Of a DNA stretch of 64,000 bases, positions 24,878 through 33,559 are shown piece after piece. The DNA is from Calditrichales bacterium MX18-03 (GTDB lineage Bacteria > Bacillota > Clostridia > Lutisporales > Lutisporaceae). The stretch's first letter is position 1. Every line of letters starts with the position of its first letter. Location: positions 434,001 through 498,000 of the forward strand of contig JAJGRE010000001.1 in the NCBI GenBank assembly GCA_021083345.1. Reading direction: 5' to 3'. Under the pieces are notes generated by a model. It saw only the letters and a list, made by a program, of their open reading frames with translations. It searched no databases and had not been told where the DNA came from. The position numbers were made by a program, and so were the translations under genes.

Positions 24878-25240
24878 CTAATGTATTCTGGCTCCAAAAG
24901 GAATAAGCCCCAGCTGCGCAAGCTTGAAGTGCTGCAGACCGAAGGGGATCCCCACTACGGTCACACAGAAGATTGCACCGATGATCAGATGTGCTATGGC
25001 AAACTCCCATCCGAAAAAAATGATCCAGATGATATTAAAAATCAGACCGCCTGCACCAAAATTGCCAAGCTCTATTTCTTTCCCGAAAGGCCACAATACA
25101 AACGCTGCAATCTTGAAAAACTGGATACCAAAGGGAATTCCGATAATGGTAACGCACCAGATCAAACCGGTCAGAAACCAGGCAATGGCGCCCAAAATAC
25201 CGCCGAAAAGCAGCCAAATAATATTCCCCAGGAAGTTCAT
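24878..25240 (-). CDS. YccF-family inner membrane protein
   Basis: A 120-residue membrane protein beginning MNFLGNIIWLLFGGILGAIA. It is an internal duplication: TIIGIPFGIQFFKIAAFVLW (about 30-50) and TVVGIPFGLQHFKLAQLGLI (about 95-115) are near-identical, each preceded by a hydrophobic helix. This is the pattern of YccF/DUF307 proteins, which are of unknown function. ATG 25240 follows AAGGGGG. It is isolated between fakA's terminator and the AAA ATPase unit, on the same strand. Confidence 0.85.
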   Translation of the reverse strand: MNFLGNIIWLLFGGILGAIAWFLTGLIWCVTIIGIPFGIQFFKIAAFVLWPFGKEIELGNFGAGGLIFNIIWIIFFGWEFAIAHLIIGAIFCVTVVGIPFGLQHFKLAQLGLIPFGARIH

Positions 25241-25356
25241 AGCAAATCCCCCTTTATGAAGTCTAATCAACTATTTAGGTATTCTACACGCGCACCTTAT
25301 ATCCTGCATTATATGGGATTTTTTGTAGTACGTGATCTTTCACCCAATAATAAAAA

Positions 25357-25381
25357 ACTCCCGGGACAAAAACCCGGGAGT
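25357..25381 (-). terminator. Terminator of the yloU-fakA operon
   Basis: ACTCCCGGG (25357-25365) and CCCGGGAGT (25373-25381) form a perfect 9-bp GC-rich stem; on the minus strand TTTTTATTATT follows. It begins 10 bp after the fakA stop. Confidence 0.9.
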
Positions 25382-25390
25382 CCTATTTTG

Positions 25391-27046
25391 TTATTCAACC
25401 GACAGTATGTAATAGTACAGCGGCTGGCCGCCGTAGTGCAGCTCCACTTCACAGTCGTCATAAAGCAAAGATATGTGCTCGGATAGGGTCTCGGCTTCCT
25501 CCTTGGCGGTTTCGTTTCCATAATAGATGGAAATCAGCGACGCATCCTCATCCACCATCTCCGCCAGAATGTTCTTGCTGACTTCCAGTGTATCGCTGCC
25601 CACATCCTTGATCTTGCCTTCCACGATCCCCAGGATATTGCCTTCTTCTATGTTGATCCCGTCGAAAATGGAGTTCCGGACGGCATAGGTGACGGATCCC
25701 GATTTCACACCGGCAATAGCCTTTTCCACCTTTCTGAAATTGTCTTCAACGCTGCGGTCAAAGTCCAGCGCCATCAGTGCGGATATCCCCTGCGGAATGG
25801 TCTTGGTGGGTGCAACGATGACGTTTTTCTTGGCTAGGGACTTTGCCTGGTTGGCAGCCAGAATGATGTTGCTGTTGTTGGGGAAGATCACGATATTCTC
25901 AGCATGAATGCGATTAATGCTCTTTAGAATGTCTTCAGTGCTGGGATTCATAGTCTGTCCGCCTTCGATGATTTCGTTGACGCCCAGATCCTTGAATATA
26001 TTGGAAATACCTTCTCCCATCGCCACTGAAATCAGACCGTATTTGTCAGGCGGTCCGTCATTGACCGTCTCCTCTTTCTTTGCAGCGGACTTGTAGTCCT
26101 CTTCCTTGACCAGCAGCTCCCGGTGCTGTTCCCGCATGTTGTCAATCTTGATCTTGGACAACTCACCGTGGGTCAGCGCCAGCTCAAGCACCTTCCCGGG
26201 ATTGTTGGTATGGATATGTACCTTGACCAGGTCCGGCTCGCCTACCACGACCATGGAATCGCCCAGCGCAGAAATCTCCTGCTTATACTTTTCCTGGTCT
26301 ACGCTTTTCGCCCGGATAAAGAACTCGGTGCAATAGCCGAAGGTGATCTCTTCAGCCTGAAGCATGGCTCTGTTGTAGCCCACTTCTTCCTCTTCCAGCT
26401 GAGCATCCTGCTTCAATTCCAGCAAGGTTCCGGTCTTCAAAGCCTGATACATCCCTTCGATGATGCAGATCAGGCCTTTACCGCCGGCATCCACCACCCC
26501 TGCATTTTTCAGTACGGGGAGCATGTCCGGTGTTCTGTCCAATACCTCATTGGATTTCTTCAGTATCTCTTCCAGCAGCATCAATGTATCGGTACAGCTT
26601 TCAGCTGTTTTTACTGCATATTCGGCTGTTTCCCGGATAACGGTCAATATGGTCCCTTCCGTTGGCTTCATGATTGCCTTGTAGGCTGTATTGGAGCCTT
26701 CCAGAAAGGCATTGGCCAATACCTTGGCATTTAGCTTTTCTTCTTTTTTCAACGCCTTGGCAAAGCCTCTGAAAATCTGTGAAAGGATAACACCGGAATT
26801 GCCTCTTGCACCCATTAAGGAGCCGTTGGCGGCCGCATCCATGATATGGCTGACGTCTTCACCCTTGGCGTTCTTCACTTCTTTTACGGCCGATTGCATG
26901 GTGAGAGACATATTGGTTCCGGTATCGCCGTCGGGAACCGGGAAAACATTCAAAGCGTTCACGAGGCTTTTATTATTTTCAAGATGGTTGGCGCCGGAAA
27001 GGATCATATTTTTAAGTTGTATTCCTTCGATAATTAGTGTTGACAA
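25391..27046 (-). CDS. fakA: Fatty acid kinase subunit FakA (YloV, DhaL-type)
   Basis: The 551-residue protein has an N-terminal DhaL ATP-binding domain (FPVPDGDTGTNMSLTM near 34-50, GARGNSGVILSQIFRGF near 78-95) and a C-terminal DegV-contacting half. In Staphylococcus, FakA with a FakB lipid-binding protein phosphorylates exogenous fatty acids to acyl-phosphate, the same intermediate made by PlsX. No fakB is nearby. The start is TTG 27046, 7 nt after AAGGAGG. It follows yloU by 19 bp, the conserved order in Firmicutes. Confidence 0.93.
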   Translation of the reverse strand: MSTLIIEGIQLKNMILSGANHLENNKSLVNALNVFPVPDGDTGTNMSLTMQSAVKEVKNAKGEDVSHIMDAAANGSLMGARGNSGVILSQIFRGFAKALKKEEKLNAKVLANAFLEGSNTAYKAIMKPTEGTILTVIRETAEYAVKTAESCTDTLMLLEEILKKSNEVLDRTPDMLPVLKNAGVVDAGGKGLICIIEGMYQALKTGTLLELKQDAQLEEEEVGYNRAMLQAEEITFGYCTEFFIRAKSVDQEKYKQEISALGDSMVVVGEPDLVKVHIHTNNPGKVLELALTHGELSKIKIDNMREQHRELLVKEEDYKSAAKKEETVNDGPPDKYGLISVAMGEGISNIFKDLGVNEIIEGGQTMNPSTEDILKSINRIHAENIVIFPNNSNIILAANQAKSLAKKNVIVAPTKTIPQGISALMALDFDRSVEDNFRKVEKAIAGVKSGSVTYAVRNSIFDGINIEEGNILGIVEGKIKDVGSDTLEVSKNILAEMVDEDASLISIYYGNETAKEEAETLSEHISLLYDDCEVELHYGGQPLYYYILSVE

Positions 27047-27065
27047 AATGTTACCTCCTTAAGCG

Positions 27066-27416
27066 CTATACGCGTACGCCTTGTACGTTTATATTGACTT
27101 TCTTGACTTTCAGGCCGGTCATGTTTTCTACCGTATATTTTACCTTGCTGATGATATTGTCCGCTACCGTCGAAATCTTTGTACCGAACTCGACGATGAT
27201 GAAAAGGTCTATCACGATTTCTCCGCCTTCGGCCGTGACCTTTACACCTTTTGCCAGATTGTCCTTCTTCAGCAGCACCACCAAACCGTCCTTGGCGTTC
27301 TTGGACGCCATGCCAACCAGACCGTAACATTCCGTCGTTGCCAATCCTGCTATTGTTGCCAGAACATCTTCCGATATGTTAACCTCGCCGTATTGTGTCT
27401 TAAATTGGGCAGACAT
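27066..27416 (-). CDS. yloU: Asp23/Gls24 family protein YloU
   Basis: The 116-residue Asp23/Gls24 domain protein begins MSAQFKTQYGEVNISEDVLA. Conserved features are the GLV..A segment near 33, then strand-rich EIVIDLFIIVEFGTKI and the ending VNINVQGVRV. Members are abundant cytosolic, often membrane-associated proteins linked to envelope homeostasis; the function of YloU itself is not settled. Its promoter lies in the divergent region with rpmB, and fakA follows. Confidence 0.92.
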   Translation of the reverse strand: MSAQFKTQYGEVNISEDVLATIAGLATTECYGLVGMASKNAKDGLVVLLKKDNLAKGVKVTAEGGEIVIDLFIIVEFGTKISTVADNIISKVKYTVENMTGLKVKKVNINVQGVRV

Positions 27417-27483
27417 CAGATCTCCTCCTTACCGCTTATTACCTCTATAATCATATATAAGCATATTTGGACGTTTTACTTAT

Positions 27484-27512
27484 ATTTTAATTTGACAGAC
27501 GCGAAATTACAA
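27484..27512 (-). promoter_or_regulatory. Promoter of yloU-fakA
   Basis: On the minus strand TTGTAA (27512-27507), 17-nt spacer, TAAAAT (27489-27484). Confidence 0.6.
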
Positions 27513-27668
27513 CACAAATTCTATAATTTGTTTGTGATTATGGGCTAAATGCCTGCAAATACAGCCTTTACATCGTCAGGTTTGTCCTTTTTGCGGGAAT
27601 AAGCTGCTGCCTGAACGGGAAAAATAGACAAACGATAAGAATAATCATGTATTTATAGCAACTAGCTG

Positions 27669-27697
27669 TTGCCATTTAAATGACATTATGATAGAAT
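27669..27697 (+). promoter_or_regulatory. Promoter of rpmB
   Basis: TTGCCA (27669-27674), 17-nt spacer, TAGAAT (27692-27697), about 47 bp before the rpmB start. Confidence 0.7.
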
Positions 27698-27743
27698 TAT
27701 TATTGTTTTATGGATAGTTACACGACTGAAGGAGGTGTATTTC

Positions 27744-27935
27744 ATGGCTAGACACTGTGAAGTTTGCGGCAAGGGTATGATTTCTGGAAATAAAGTAAGC
27801 CACTCAAACAGACATACGCGTAGAACATGGCTTCCAAACATAAGAACCGTTAGAGCGATTGTCAACGGCACACCACAAAGAGTGCAGGTATGCACCAGAT
27901 GCTTAAGATCAGGTAAAGTTCAGAGAGCAGTATAA
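27744..27935 (+). CDS. rpmB: 50S ribosomal protein L28
   Basis: The 63-residue protein begins MARHCEVCGKGMISGNKVSH and keeps two zinc-type Cys pairs, CEVC near 5-8 and CTRC near 51-54. HSNRHTRRTWLPNI is the conserved basic stretch. I choose ATG 27744, 8 nt after AAGGAGG. It is the only plus-strand gene in this part and is divergent from yloU, as in Bacillus. A compact terminator follows. Confidence 0.96.
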   Translation: MARHCEVCGKGMISGNKVSHSNRHTRRTWLPNIRTVRAIVNGTPQRVQVCTRCLRSGKVQRAV

Positions 27936-27968
27936 ATCATATAGCTGCATGGTCAGCTTGATTGGGTT

Positions 27969-27992
27969 AAAAGCGCGGATTCGCGCTTTTTT
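27969..27992 (+). terminator. Terminator of rpmB
   Basis: AAAAGCGCG (27969-27977) and CGCGCTTTT (27982-27990) form a 9-bp stem around GATT and run into T residues. Confidence 0.85.
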
Positions 27993-28019
27993 AACTTTCT
28001 GCCGGTCTTTGGCACCGCA

Positions 28020-28172
28020 TCAGCATTTCAAAAGATAAATGCCCGCACCTACCAGGCATAATGCAGAAAATAAAACCCAGCCCACCGTGGGAACGAGAAT
28101 CACCAAAAGGATTCCCACCCCCAGCGTCAGCACCAGGAAACCCAATAGCCTTTTTCTTTTTCCAATACTCAT
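28020..28172 (-). CDS. Small membrane protein of unknown function (50 aa)
   Basis: ATG 28172 has GGAGG 8 nt upstream. The product starts MSIGKRKRLLGFLVLTLGVG and has two hydrophobic helices separated by PTVGW, with a positively charged N-terminus, ending in LLKC. I do not recognise a family. It ends close to the rpmB terminator and lies 67 bp from a second tiny membrane-protein gene on the same strand. In Bacillus the neighbouring position near rpmB and thiN holds spoVM, but this is not SpoVM by sequence. Confidence 0.65.
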   Translation of the reverse strand: MSIGKRKRLLGFLVLTLGVGILLVILVPTVGWVLFSALCLVGAGIYLLKC

Positions 28173-28239
28173 TCTGCATCCCTCCGACTATAAATAGGAA
28201 TATAGAACCTTGACCTCCCAGGCCGGCGTCTCCCTAATG

Positions 28240-28395
28240 CTATCGGTAATAGCAATGATACAGGAAATAGACGATGGAAGCAGCAATCGCCGCAGCAACA
28301 AAATAAAAGAGCCAGGAAGGCATAAAGCGGGATAGGACCACCGTGGAAAGAAATATGCACAAAATACCTGCCAATCTCCGGTAGGTGTATCTCAT
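28240..28395 (-). CDS. Small membrane protein of unknown function (51 aa)
   Basis: ATG 28395 follows GGGGGAATGG. The product starts MRYTYRRLAGILCIFLSTVV; a basic N-terminus is followed by two hydrophobic segments (about 9-21 and 28-46) and an aromatic, Cys-containing tail. No family is recognised. It lies behind the thiN terminator and ahead of the 50-residue gene, forming a possible two-gene unit of tiny membrane proteins. Confidence 0.6.
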   Translation of the reverse strand: MRYTYRRLAGILCIFLSTVVLSRFMPSWLFYFVAAAIAASIVYFLYHCYYR

Positions 28396-28441
28396 AACCA
28401 TTCCCCCAAGTTTGAATCAATAAGACTGCAAAAAAATAGAA

Positions 28442-28467
28442 CTCCACACTATATCATACGAGTGGAG
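28442..28467 (-). terminator. Terminator of the rsgA-rpe-thiN group
   Basis: CTCCAC (28442-28447) pairs with GTGGAG (28462-28467), partly extended inward. On the minus strand TTCTATTTTTTT follows. Confidence 0.65.
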
Positions 28468-28514
28468 AGCTTATCTTGATACACTTCAATCTTAAATTCT
28501 TAAATTATTCCAGA

Positions 28515-29147
28515 TCAGTCTTTTGCTTTGATCACCAGCAGATACCCTCTACCGACACGAATCTCGATCTCTTCTGCTTCAAAACAGTTGCTGATGCCAT
28601 AGGACTGTCCCAGCTCCATGACTGCATCCTCCAATGGGTACCGCACTCCGGTGATGCAGATGCCCTCTGCCCTTCCGGACATAGGGATCAGAGAAACATA
28701 ATCCCCTTTTTTCCCGGTCAGCGACAGGCGGTCCTTGGTCATATAGATCTCATTATTGCTGTCCACTATTCTGACATTGGCGCCGCAATCGACACCCAGC
28801 CGGAGCAGCGACGCATTGGCCAGGGAATGGTCAAAGCGGCTGCCTGTAGCGCCCAGCATGACAATGTCCCCGGAAAGTGTCAGTGCATATTCCAGACAGA
28901 GCTGTGCGTCCGTCTTGTCTTTATTTGAAGGATAGGTGTTCAGTTTCACACCTTTTTCCATATAATAGTCGATATACTCCGAAGCCGAAGAATCCATGTC
29001 ACCGATGATCAAATCGGGCACGACTCCCATGTGATAGGCATGGCGCGTCCCGCCATCGGCGCAGATGACATACCCTGCCTCTATCACGATATTCATTGCG
29101 GTTGGATAATCGCAAATACTCCCGCTGCAAATGATAACAGTCTTCAT
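28515..29147 (-). CDS. thiN: Thiamine diphosphokinase
   Basis: Converts thiamine and ATP to thiamine diphosphate. The 210-residue protein begins MKTVIICSGSICDYPTAMNI; CADGGTRHAYHMGVVPDLIIGD (about 32-53) is the conserved substrate site and DMDSS and KDKTDAQLCLEYAL further signatures. ATG 29147 has a modest ribosome site. It follows rpe with a 4-bp gap; the prkC-rsgA-rpe-thiN order is typical of Firmicutes. Confidence 0.95.
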   Translation of the reverse strand: MKTVIICSGSICDYPTAMNIVIEAGYVICADGGTRHAYHMGVVPDLIIGDMDSSASEYIDYYMEKGVKLNTYPSNKDKTDAQLCLEYALTLSGDIVMLGATGSRFDHSLANASLLRLGVDCGANVRIVDSNNEIYMTKDRLSLTGKKGDYVSLIPMSGRAEGICITGVRYPLEDAVMELGQSYGISNCFEAEEIEIRVGRGYLLVIKAKD

Positions 29148-29151
29148 AAGC

Positions 29152-29808
29152 TTACCTGCATTCCGCCTTTTTCATCGCCTGGATGGTTCCGTGCATATCT
29201 TTGGAATTGAACACAGCTGAGCCTGCAACGATGACATTGGCACCGCAGCCTGCCACCCTCCCTATATTATCTTCACCGACACCGCCGTCCACCTGCAGGT
29301 CGATTCCAGGATTGAGCCTATCAATCAGCTGCTTTGCGTTCCTCAGCTTGTCATAAACCGATTCTATGAATTTCTGACCGCCAAAGCCCGGGTTGACGCT
29401 CATGATCAGCAGCATGTCTATGTCCTGAATGACCTGCTCTACCATGCAAAGCGGTGTTGCAGGGTTAAGCGATACGCCGGCTTTGACACCCTCATCCTTT
29501 ATCATTTGCACCAGCCTGTGCAAGTGGTTGGTGGCTTCGGCATGCACCGTAATAATGTCTGCACCGCTCTTTGCAAACTCATGTATGTAATTTTCGGGAT
29601 TTTCTATCATCAGGTGAACGTCCAGGACCAGCCCTGTAACCTTTCGAAGGCTTTTTACCACCGGGTATCCGATGGTGATATTGGGCACGAAATGCCCGTC
29701 CATCACATCGACGTGAATCATGTCCGCTCCTGCTGCCTCAACTTTTTTGATATCCCGCTCCAGGTTTGCAAAATCGGCAGCCAGGATGGATGGCGCAATC
29801 TTAATCAT
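29152..29808 (-). CDS. rpe: Ribulose-phosphate 3-epimerase
   Basis: Interconverts ribulose-5-phosphate and xylulose-5-phosphate in the pentose phosphate pathway. The 218-residue TIM barrel begins MIKIAPSILAADFANLERDI; metal ligands lie in HVDVMDGHFVPNITIG (near 33-48), HLMIENP and DGGVGEDN (near 175), and MSVNPGFGGQKFI (about 140-152) is the family loop. It abuts rsgA without a gap and precedes thiN. Confidence 0.97.
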   Translation of the reverse strand: MIKIAPSILAADFANLERDIKKVEAAGADMIHVDVMDGHFVPNITIGYPVVKSLRKVTGLVLDVHLMIENPENYIHEFAKSGADIITVHAEATNHLHRLVQMIKDEGVKAGVSLNPATPLCMVEQVIQDIDMLLIMSVNPGFGGQKFIESVYDKLRNAKQLIDRLNPGIDLQVDGGVGEDNIGRVAGCGANVIVAGSAVFNSKDMHGTIQAMKKAECR

Positions 29809-30681
29809 TTAGTACCTCCTTACATTCTTCAGCTCATTCAATATCGCCAAATAGTGCTTATACCGGATTTCATTGATCCTGCCGGCCTCCAGTGCTTCCT
29901 TGACGCCGCACTGAGGCTCGCTTTGGTGCAGGCAGCCCGGGAAGCGGCACTGTCTGTATTTATCAAACTCAGGGAAAAAGAACTGCAGCTTCTCTGCATC
30001 GATCTCAGTGATCTCAAAAGAGGTAAACCCCGGCGTGTCTGCCACCATACCGCCTGACGCCAGCTTGATCAGCTCCGCATGTCGGGTGGTGTGAGTCCCC
30101 CTGTCGATCTTTTTGCTCAGGTCACCGGTCTTTAGCAGCAAGCCCGGCTGAATCAGGTTCAATAACGAGGATTTACCCGCGCCGGACGGACCTGCAAAAA
30201 CAGAGACCTTATCCTTGAGGCACGCTTTCAGTGCATCAATCCCCAGATTCATTTTGGTACTGGTGGAAATAACCTTATAGGGAATGCTTTCAAGCATATC
30301 CACAACTTTTTTATATTCTTCCTGTTCGTCCAAGTCGGTCTTGTTGATGCAAACCATGACATTCAGGTCCTTGTATTCCGCATAGATCAGGAATTTCTGA
30401 AGCAACGCCATGTTGATATCCGGCTTTTTGGCCGCAAACACAATGACAACCTGGTCAATATTGGCTATAGCGGGTCTAACGAGCTGGTTCTTTCTCTCAC
30501 AGATATTGAGGATATAGCCTTGTGACGCTGCTTCATCTTCCTCAATCTCCACCATATCCCCCACCAGCGGCGTGATGTTTTTGATCCTGAATTTTCCCCT
30601 TGCGCGGCATTCATAGATACCGTTCCCGGTATCCACATAATAAAAACCGCCTATGCCTTTTGTAATGACGCCTTTCAGCAT
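29809..30681 (-). CDS. rsgA: Ribosome small subunit-dependent GTPase A
   Basis: Circularly permuted GTPase that aids 30S maturation. An N-terminal OB fold (about 1-70) is followed by G4 NKTD near 112, G1 GPSGAGKSSLLN near 165 and G3 DTPG near 215, in the permuted order. A C-terminal zinc motif, C-x4-C-H...C, lies in CRFPGCLHQSEPQCGV. I choose ATG 30681 after GGGAGGG; an ATG 21 nt upstream would place the site in the gene. Length is 290 residues. PrkC just upstream phosphorylates this GTPase in other Firmicutes. Confidence 0.96.
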   Translation of the reverse strand: MLKGVITKGIGGFYYVDTGNGIYECRARGKFRIKNITPLVGDMVEIEEDEAASQGYILNICERKNQLVRPAIANIDQVVIVFAAKKPDINMALLQKFLIYAEYKDLNVMVCINKTDLDEQEEYKKVVDMLESIPYKVISTSTKMNLGIDALKACLKDKVSVFAGPSGAGKSSLLNLIQPGLLLKTGDLSKKIDRGTHTTRHAELIKLASGGMVADTPGFTSFEITEIDAEKLQFFFPEFDKYRQCRFPGCLHQSEPQCGVKEALEAGRINEIRYKHYLAILNELKNVRRY

Positions 30682-30720
30682 AAATTCCCTCCCATGGAGC
30701 ATTGAGGAACAACTAACTTG

Positions 30721-32685
30721 CTATTGGAAAGTGTGTTGCTTTGTCTGGTAAATGGTATCATTGATGTAGACCTCAAAAATGACCGAGCCTTGCCCACTGA
30801 CCGGTATTTCAAGGGGGCTGTCGCCGGACTTGTGTATTCCTTCATAAATGTTCTTGCTGATATCGTTTTGAACCTTATAAACCGTTACCTTCATGGCATC
30901 CAGATTCTGAGGCAGCGGCACCTTCAGCTTGAAGGAGCTGCCTGCGGCGGTTTCCTCTTCCTTTTTGCAGACGGTAAAATCAATCACACTTTTCCTGCTG
31001 ACCTCCGTACCGGCTTGGATACTCTGGCTGATTACCGCATTCTCCGGATGCTGGCTGCTGATTTCATAGACCACGTTTCCCAGAATCAGGTCCTTTACGA
31101 TCAAGTCTGTCTTGACCTCTTCAATATTGATTCCCACGTAGTTCGGAATAGCCAGCTTTTCGGGACCGATACTGATGACATAGTCAATAGTCGTCCCTTC
31201 ATCCACATTGATACCGGGAGAAATACTCTGCCGGATGACCACGCCGTTAGGATAATCGCTGTATTCCTGCTTCAAAGTGCCTTCAGCCAGACCTTCCCTT
31301 TCCAGTATCAAGTCTACCTTGTCGTAGCTCTCACCTACCAGTGAGGGTACAAGGACCTTTCTGGGGCCTTTGCTGATAACGATTTTGATGGGATTGGATA
31401 TTTTGTTTCTTTCTCCGGGTTTGGGGTTCTGGCTGATGATCTGTCCATCCGGAATATCCTTGTTGTATACTCTGTCCGTGACTTCCATCAGGAGTCCCAG
31501 GCTATTGATCTTGTCCCTTGCTTCAGTTTCGCTCAGGTTGACCAGACTGGGCACATCTATTTCCTTGACAGTCAGCAAGTTTATGGTAAGCAGGACACCC
31601 GCTCCCACCAGCAGAGCCAATAGCAGGCCGCCGGCTACGGCTGCGAAAAGCAGCCGGTGACTCTTGTGTTTTTTGGGTTCTTCTTTTCCGCCTGCAACTG
31701 GAACACTATCTATTGTATAGTCATCGATGACCGGTTTGCCATCGCCCGCTGCCGCATCCTTTTCTTCCGGTACGTTTGCAGCATCTGCATCCCTCATGAC
31801 CTTTACCGGCTCCATCACTCTGGTATTCTCGTCCGAATACTTGGTCTTCTTGACAAAGTCCCCATTGGGCATGACCAGAGACTGCCGCAGGTCATTGACG
31901 ATCTCGGCCGCACTGTTATAGCGCTTTGTGACATCCTTGTTCAGGCATTTCAATACGATATCTTCTATAGCCCGTGGTATCCTGTTGTTTATTTTTGAGG
32001 GTTTTACCGGCTCTTCCTGTATATGCTTGAGTGCGACTGCAATGGGGGACTCTCCCTCAAAGGGAAGTCTTCCGGTTATCATTTCATACAGAACGATCCC
32101 CAGGGAGTATATGTCGGATTTTTCATCCGTATAGCCCCCCCTGGCTTGCTCGGGTGAAAAGTAGTGGACGGATCCGATGACGTTTCCGGTATTGGTAATG
32201 GTGCTGGAGGATACGGCCCGGGCAATCCCGAAATCCGTTACCTTGACTGTATTGTCTTCCTTTAATAAAATATTATGTGACTTGATATCCCTGTGGACAA
32301 TATGGTTCTTATGGGCGTGCTCCAGCGCGTAGCATATCTGGATGGCTATATTGGTGGCAAATTCAACCCCCAAGGTCCCCTTTGACTTGATCAGGTCCTT
32401 CAAGGTCTGTCCTTTAACATATTCCATGACGATATAATAGACACTGCTTTCCGTACCGACGTCATAGATCCCTACAATGTTGGGATGGGAAAGACTGGCT
32501 GCCGACTGTGACTCACGCTTGAACTTTTTTACGAACTCTTCATCTTCAGTGAATTCTGCACGCAGCACCTTTATTGCTACAAAGCGGTTGAGCAGCCTGC
32601 AGCGGGCCTTATACACAAGTGCCATGCCGCCTCCGCCTATTTTCTCCATGATCTCATACCGATCACCAAGCACTTTACCTATCAT
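30721..32685 (-). CDS. prkC: Serine/threonine protein kinase PrkC with PASTA repeats
   Basis: Membrane kinase of 654 residues. The cytosolic kinase domain (about 10-270) has the glycine loop GGGGMALVYKA, catalytic loop HRDIKSHNILL and DFGIARA. A single membrane helix (about 350-375, LLFAAVAGGLLLALLVGAGV) precedes three extracellular PASTA repeats (about 380-585) and a C-terminal beta-rich tail. In Bacillus PrkC senses muropeptides and promotes spore germination. I choose ATG 32685, inside the end of prpC, because earlier codons encode no family sequence. Kinase and phosphatase overlap by 11 nt. Confidence 0.95.
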   Translation of the reverse strand: MIGKVLGDRYEIMEKIGGGGMALVYKARCRLLNRFVAIKVLRAEFTEDEEFVKKFKRESQSAASLSHPNIVGIYDVGTESSVYYIVMEYVKGQTLKDLIKSKGTLGVEFATNIAIQICYALEHAHKNHIVHRDIKSHNILLKEDNTVKVTDFGIARAVSSSTITNTGNVIGSVHYFSPEQARGGYTDEKSDIYSLGIVLYEMITGRLPFEGESPIAVALKHIQEEPVKPSKINNRIPRAIEDIVLKCLNKDVTKRYNSAAEIVNDLRQSLVMPNGDFVKKTKYSDENTRVMEPVKVMRDADAANVPEEKDAAAGDGKPVIDDYTIDSVPVAGGKEEPKKHKSHRLLFAAVAGGLLLALLVGAGVLLTINLLTVKEIDVPSLVNLSETEARDKINSLGLLMEVTDRVYNKDIPDGQIISQNPKPGERNKISNPIKIVISKGPRKVLVPSLVGESYDKVDLILEREGLAEGTLKQEYSDYPNGVVIRQSISPGINVDEGTTIDYVISIGPEKLAIPNYVGINIEEVKTDLIVKDLILGNVVYEISSQHPENAVISQSIQAGTEVSRKSVIDFTVCKKEEETAAGSSFKLKVPLPQNLDAMKVTVYKVQNDISKNIYEGIHKSGDSPLEIPVSGQGSVIFEVYINDTIYQTKQHTFQ

Positions 32686-33442
32686 CACAGTCACCACCCT
32701 CGTTAATTTGAATAACAATTGCCGTAATGTTATCATAGCCGCCGCCATGCTTTGCCTTGTCTATCAGCATATCGCAGGCGTTTTCCATATCCTTTGCGCC
32801 GGCTATGATCTGTCTGATTTCTTCATCTTCAACCATATTGGATAGCCCATCGGTACAAAGAAGGATGATATCCTTATCCTTTAAGGCATAGGAAGCGATG
32901 TCAACCTCAAGTGCGTATTCCGTACCCAAAGCCCGGGTAATCACATTCTTCTGGGGATGGTGCTTAGCCTCCTCCGGTTGTATCGTTCCGATCTTGATCA
33001 ATTCTGCTACCAGAGAATGGTCCTCTGTCAGCCTGGTTATCCCGCTGTCCCGAATCAGGTAGATCCGGCTGTCCCCCACATGTCCGATATAAAACTCAGA
33101 CCCCTTCACCAATCCCATGGAGAGGGTGGTGCCCATCCCCATGTAATGGGTGTTCAAAATGGATTTTTTGTATACCTTGTCATTGGCATGTAAAATGGAA
33201 TTGCGGATCAAATCCCTTATATGCCTTTCCTCCATGGAAAGAGCCTCAATATTCGATCTCATGTATGACAGTATTTCCTGCACGGCCATAGTGCTGGCCA
33301 CTTCGCCTGCATTATGCCCCCCCATACCGTCAGCTGCGATAAAGACCCAGGTCTTTGAATCAGGGTCCAGCATTTCGCAGATATAGTTGTCCTCATTTAC
33401 TTTTCTGACCAGCCCAATATCCGTTTTGCCGGCTGACTTCAT
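32675..33442 (-). CDS. prpC: PP2C-type protein phosphatase PrpC/Stp
   Basis: Dephosphorylates PrkC and its targets. The 255-residue protein begins MKSAGKTDIGLVRKVNEDNY; metal-binding motifs are IAADGMGGHNAGEVAS near 36-51, GHVGDSRIYL near 118 and LLCTDGLSNMV near 192. ATG 33442 follows GAGG. It is the first gene of prpC-prkC-rsgA-rpe-thiN and overlaps prkC, so the two opposing enzymes are made together. Confidence 0.96.
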   Translation of the reverse strand: MKSAGKTDIGLVRKVNEDNYICEMLDPDSKTWVFIAADGMGGHNAGEVASTMAVQEILSYMRSNIEALSMEERHIRDLIRNSILHANDKVYKKSILNTHYMGMGTTLSMGLVKGSEFYIGHVGDSRIYLIRDSGITRLTEDHSLVAELIKIGTIQPEEAKHHPQKNVITRALGTEYALEVDIASYALKDKDIILLCTDGLSNMVEDEEIRQIIAGAKDMENACDMLIDKAKHGGGYDNITAIVIQINEGGDCDDR

Positions 33443-33559
33443 GCAATCACCTCATAAAAAAACTGCGGCAGCGTCGCATCATAATCTATTCGACGCATGA
33501 CAAAAAAAACCTCTTATCAGACTATTATATCATAATACATAGCCTGTTGCGAGATAGGG

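Larger units (their letters stand above)
27417..27743. other. Divergent regulatory region between yloU and rpmB
   Basis: 327 bp without a credible gene. It contains a promoter in each direction (27484-27512 minus; 27669-27697 plus). No riboswitch or ribosomal-protein leader structure was recognised. Confidence 0.6.

Noticed and set aside
27936-28514. spoVM expected between rpmB and thiN
   Set aside because: No peptide resembling the 26-residue SpoVM was found on either strand; the two small frames present are different membrane proteins.
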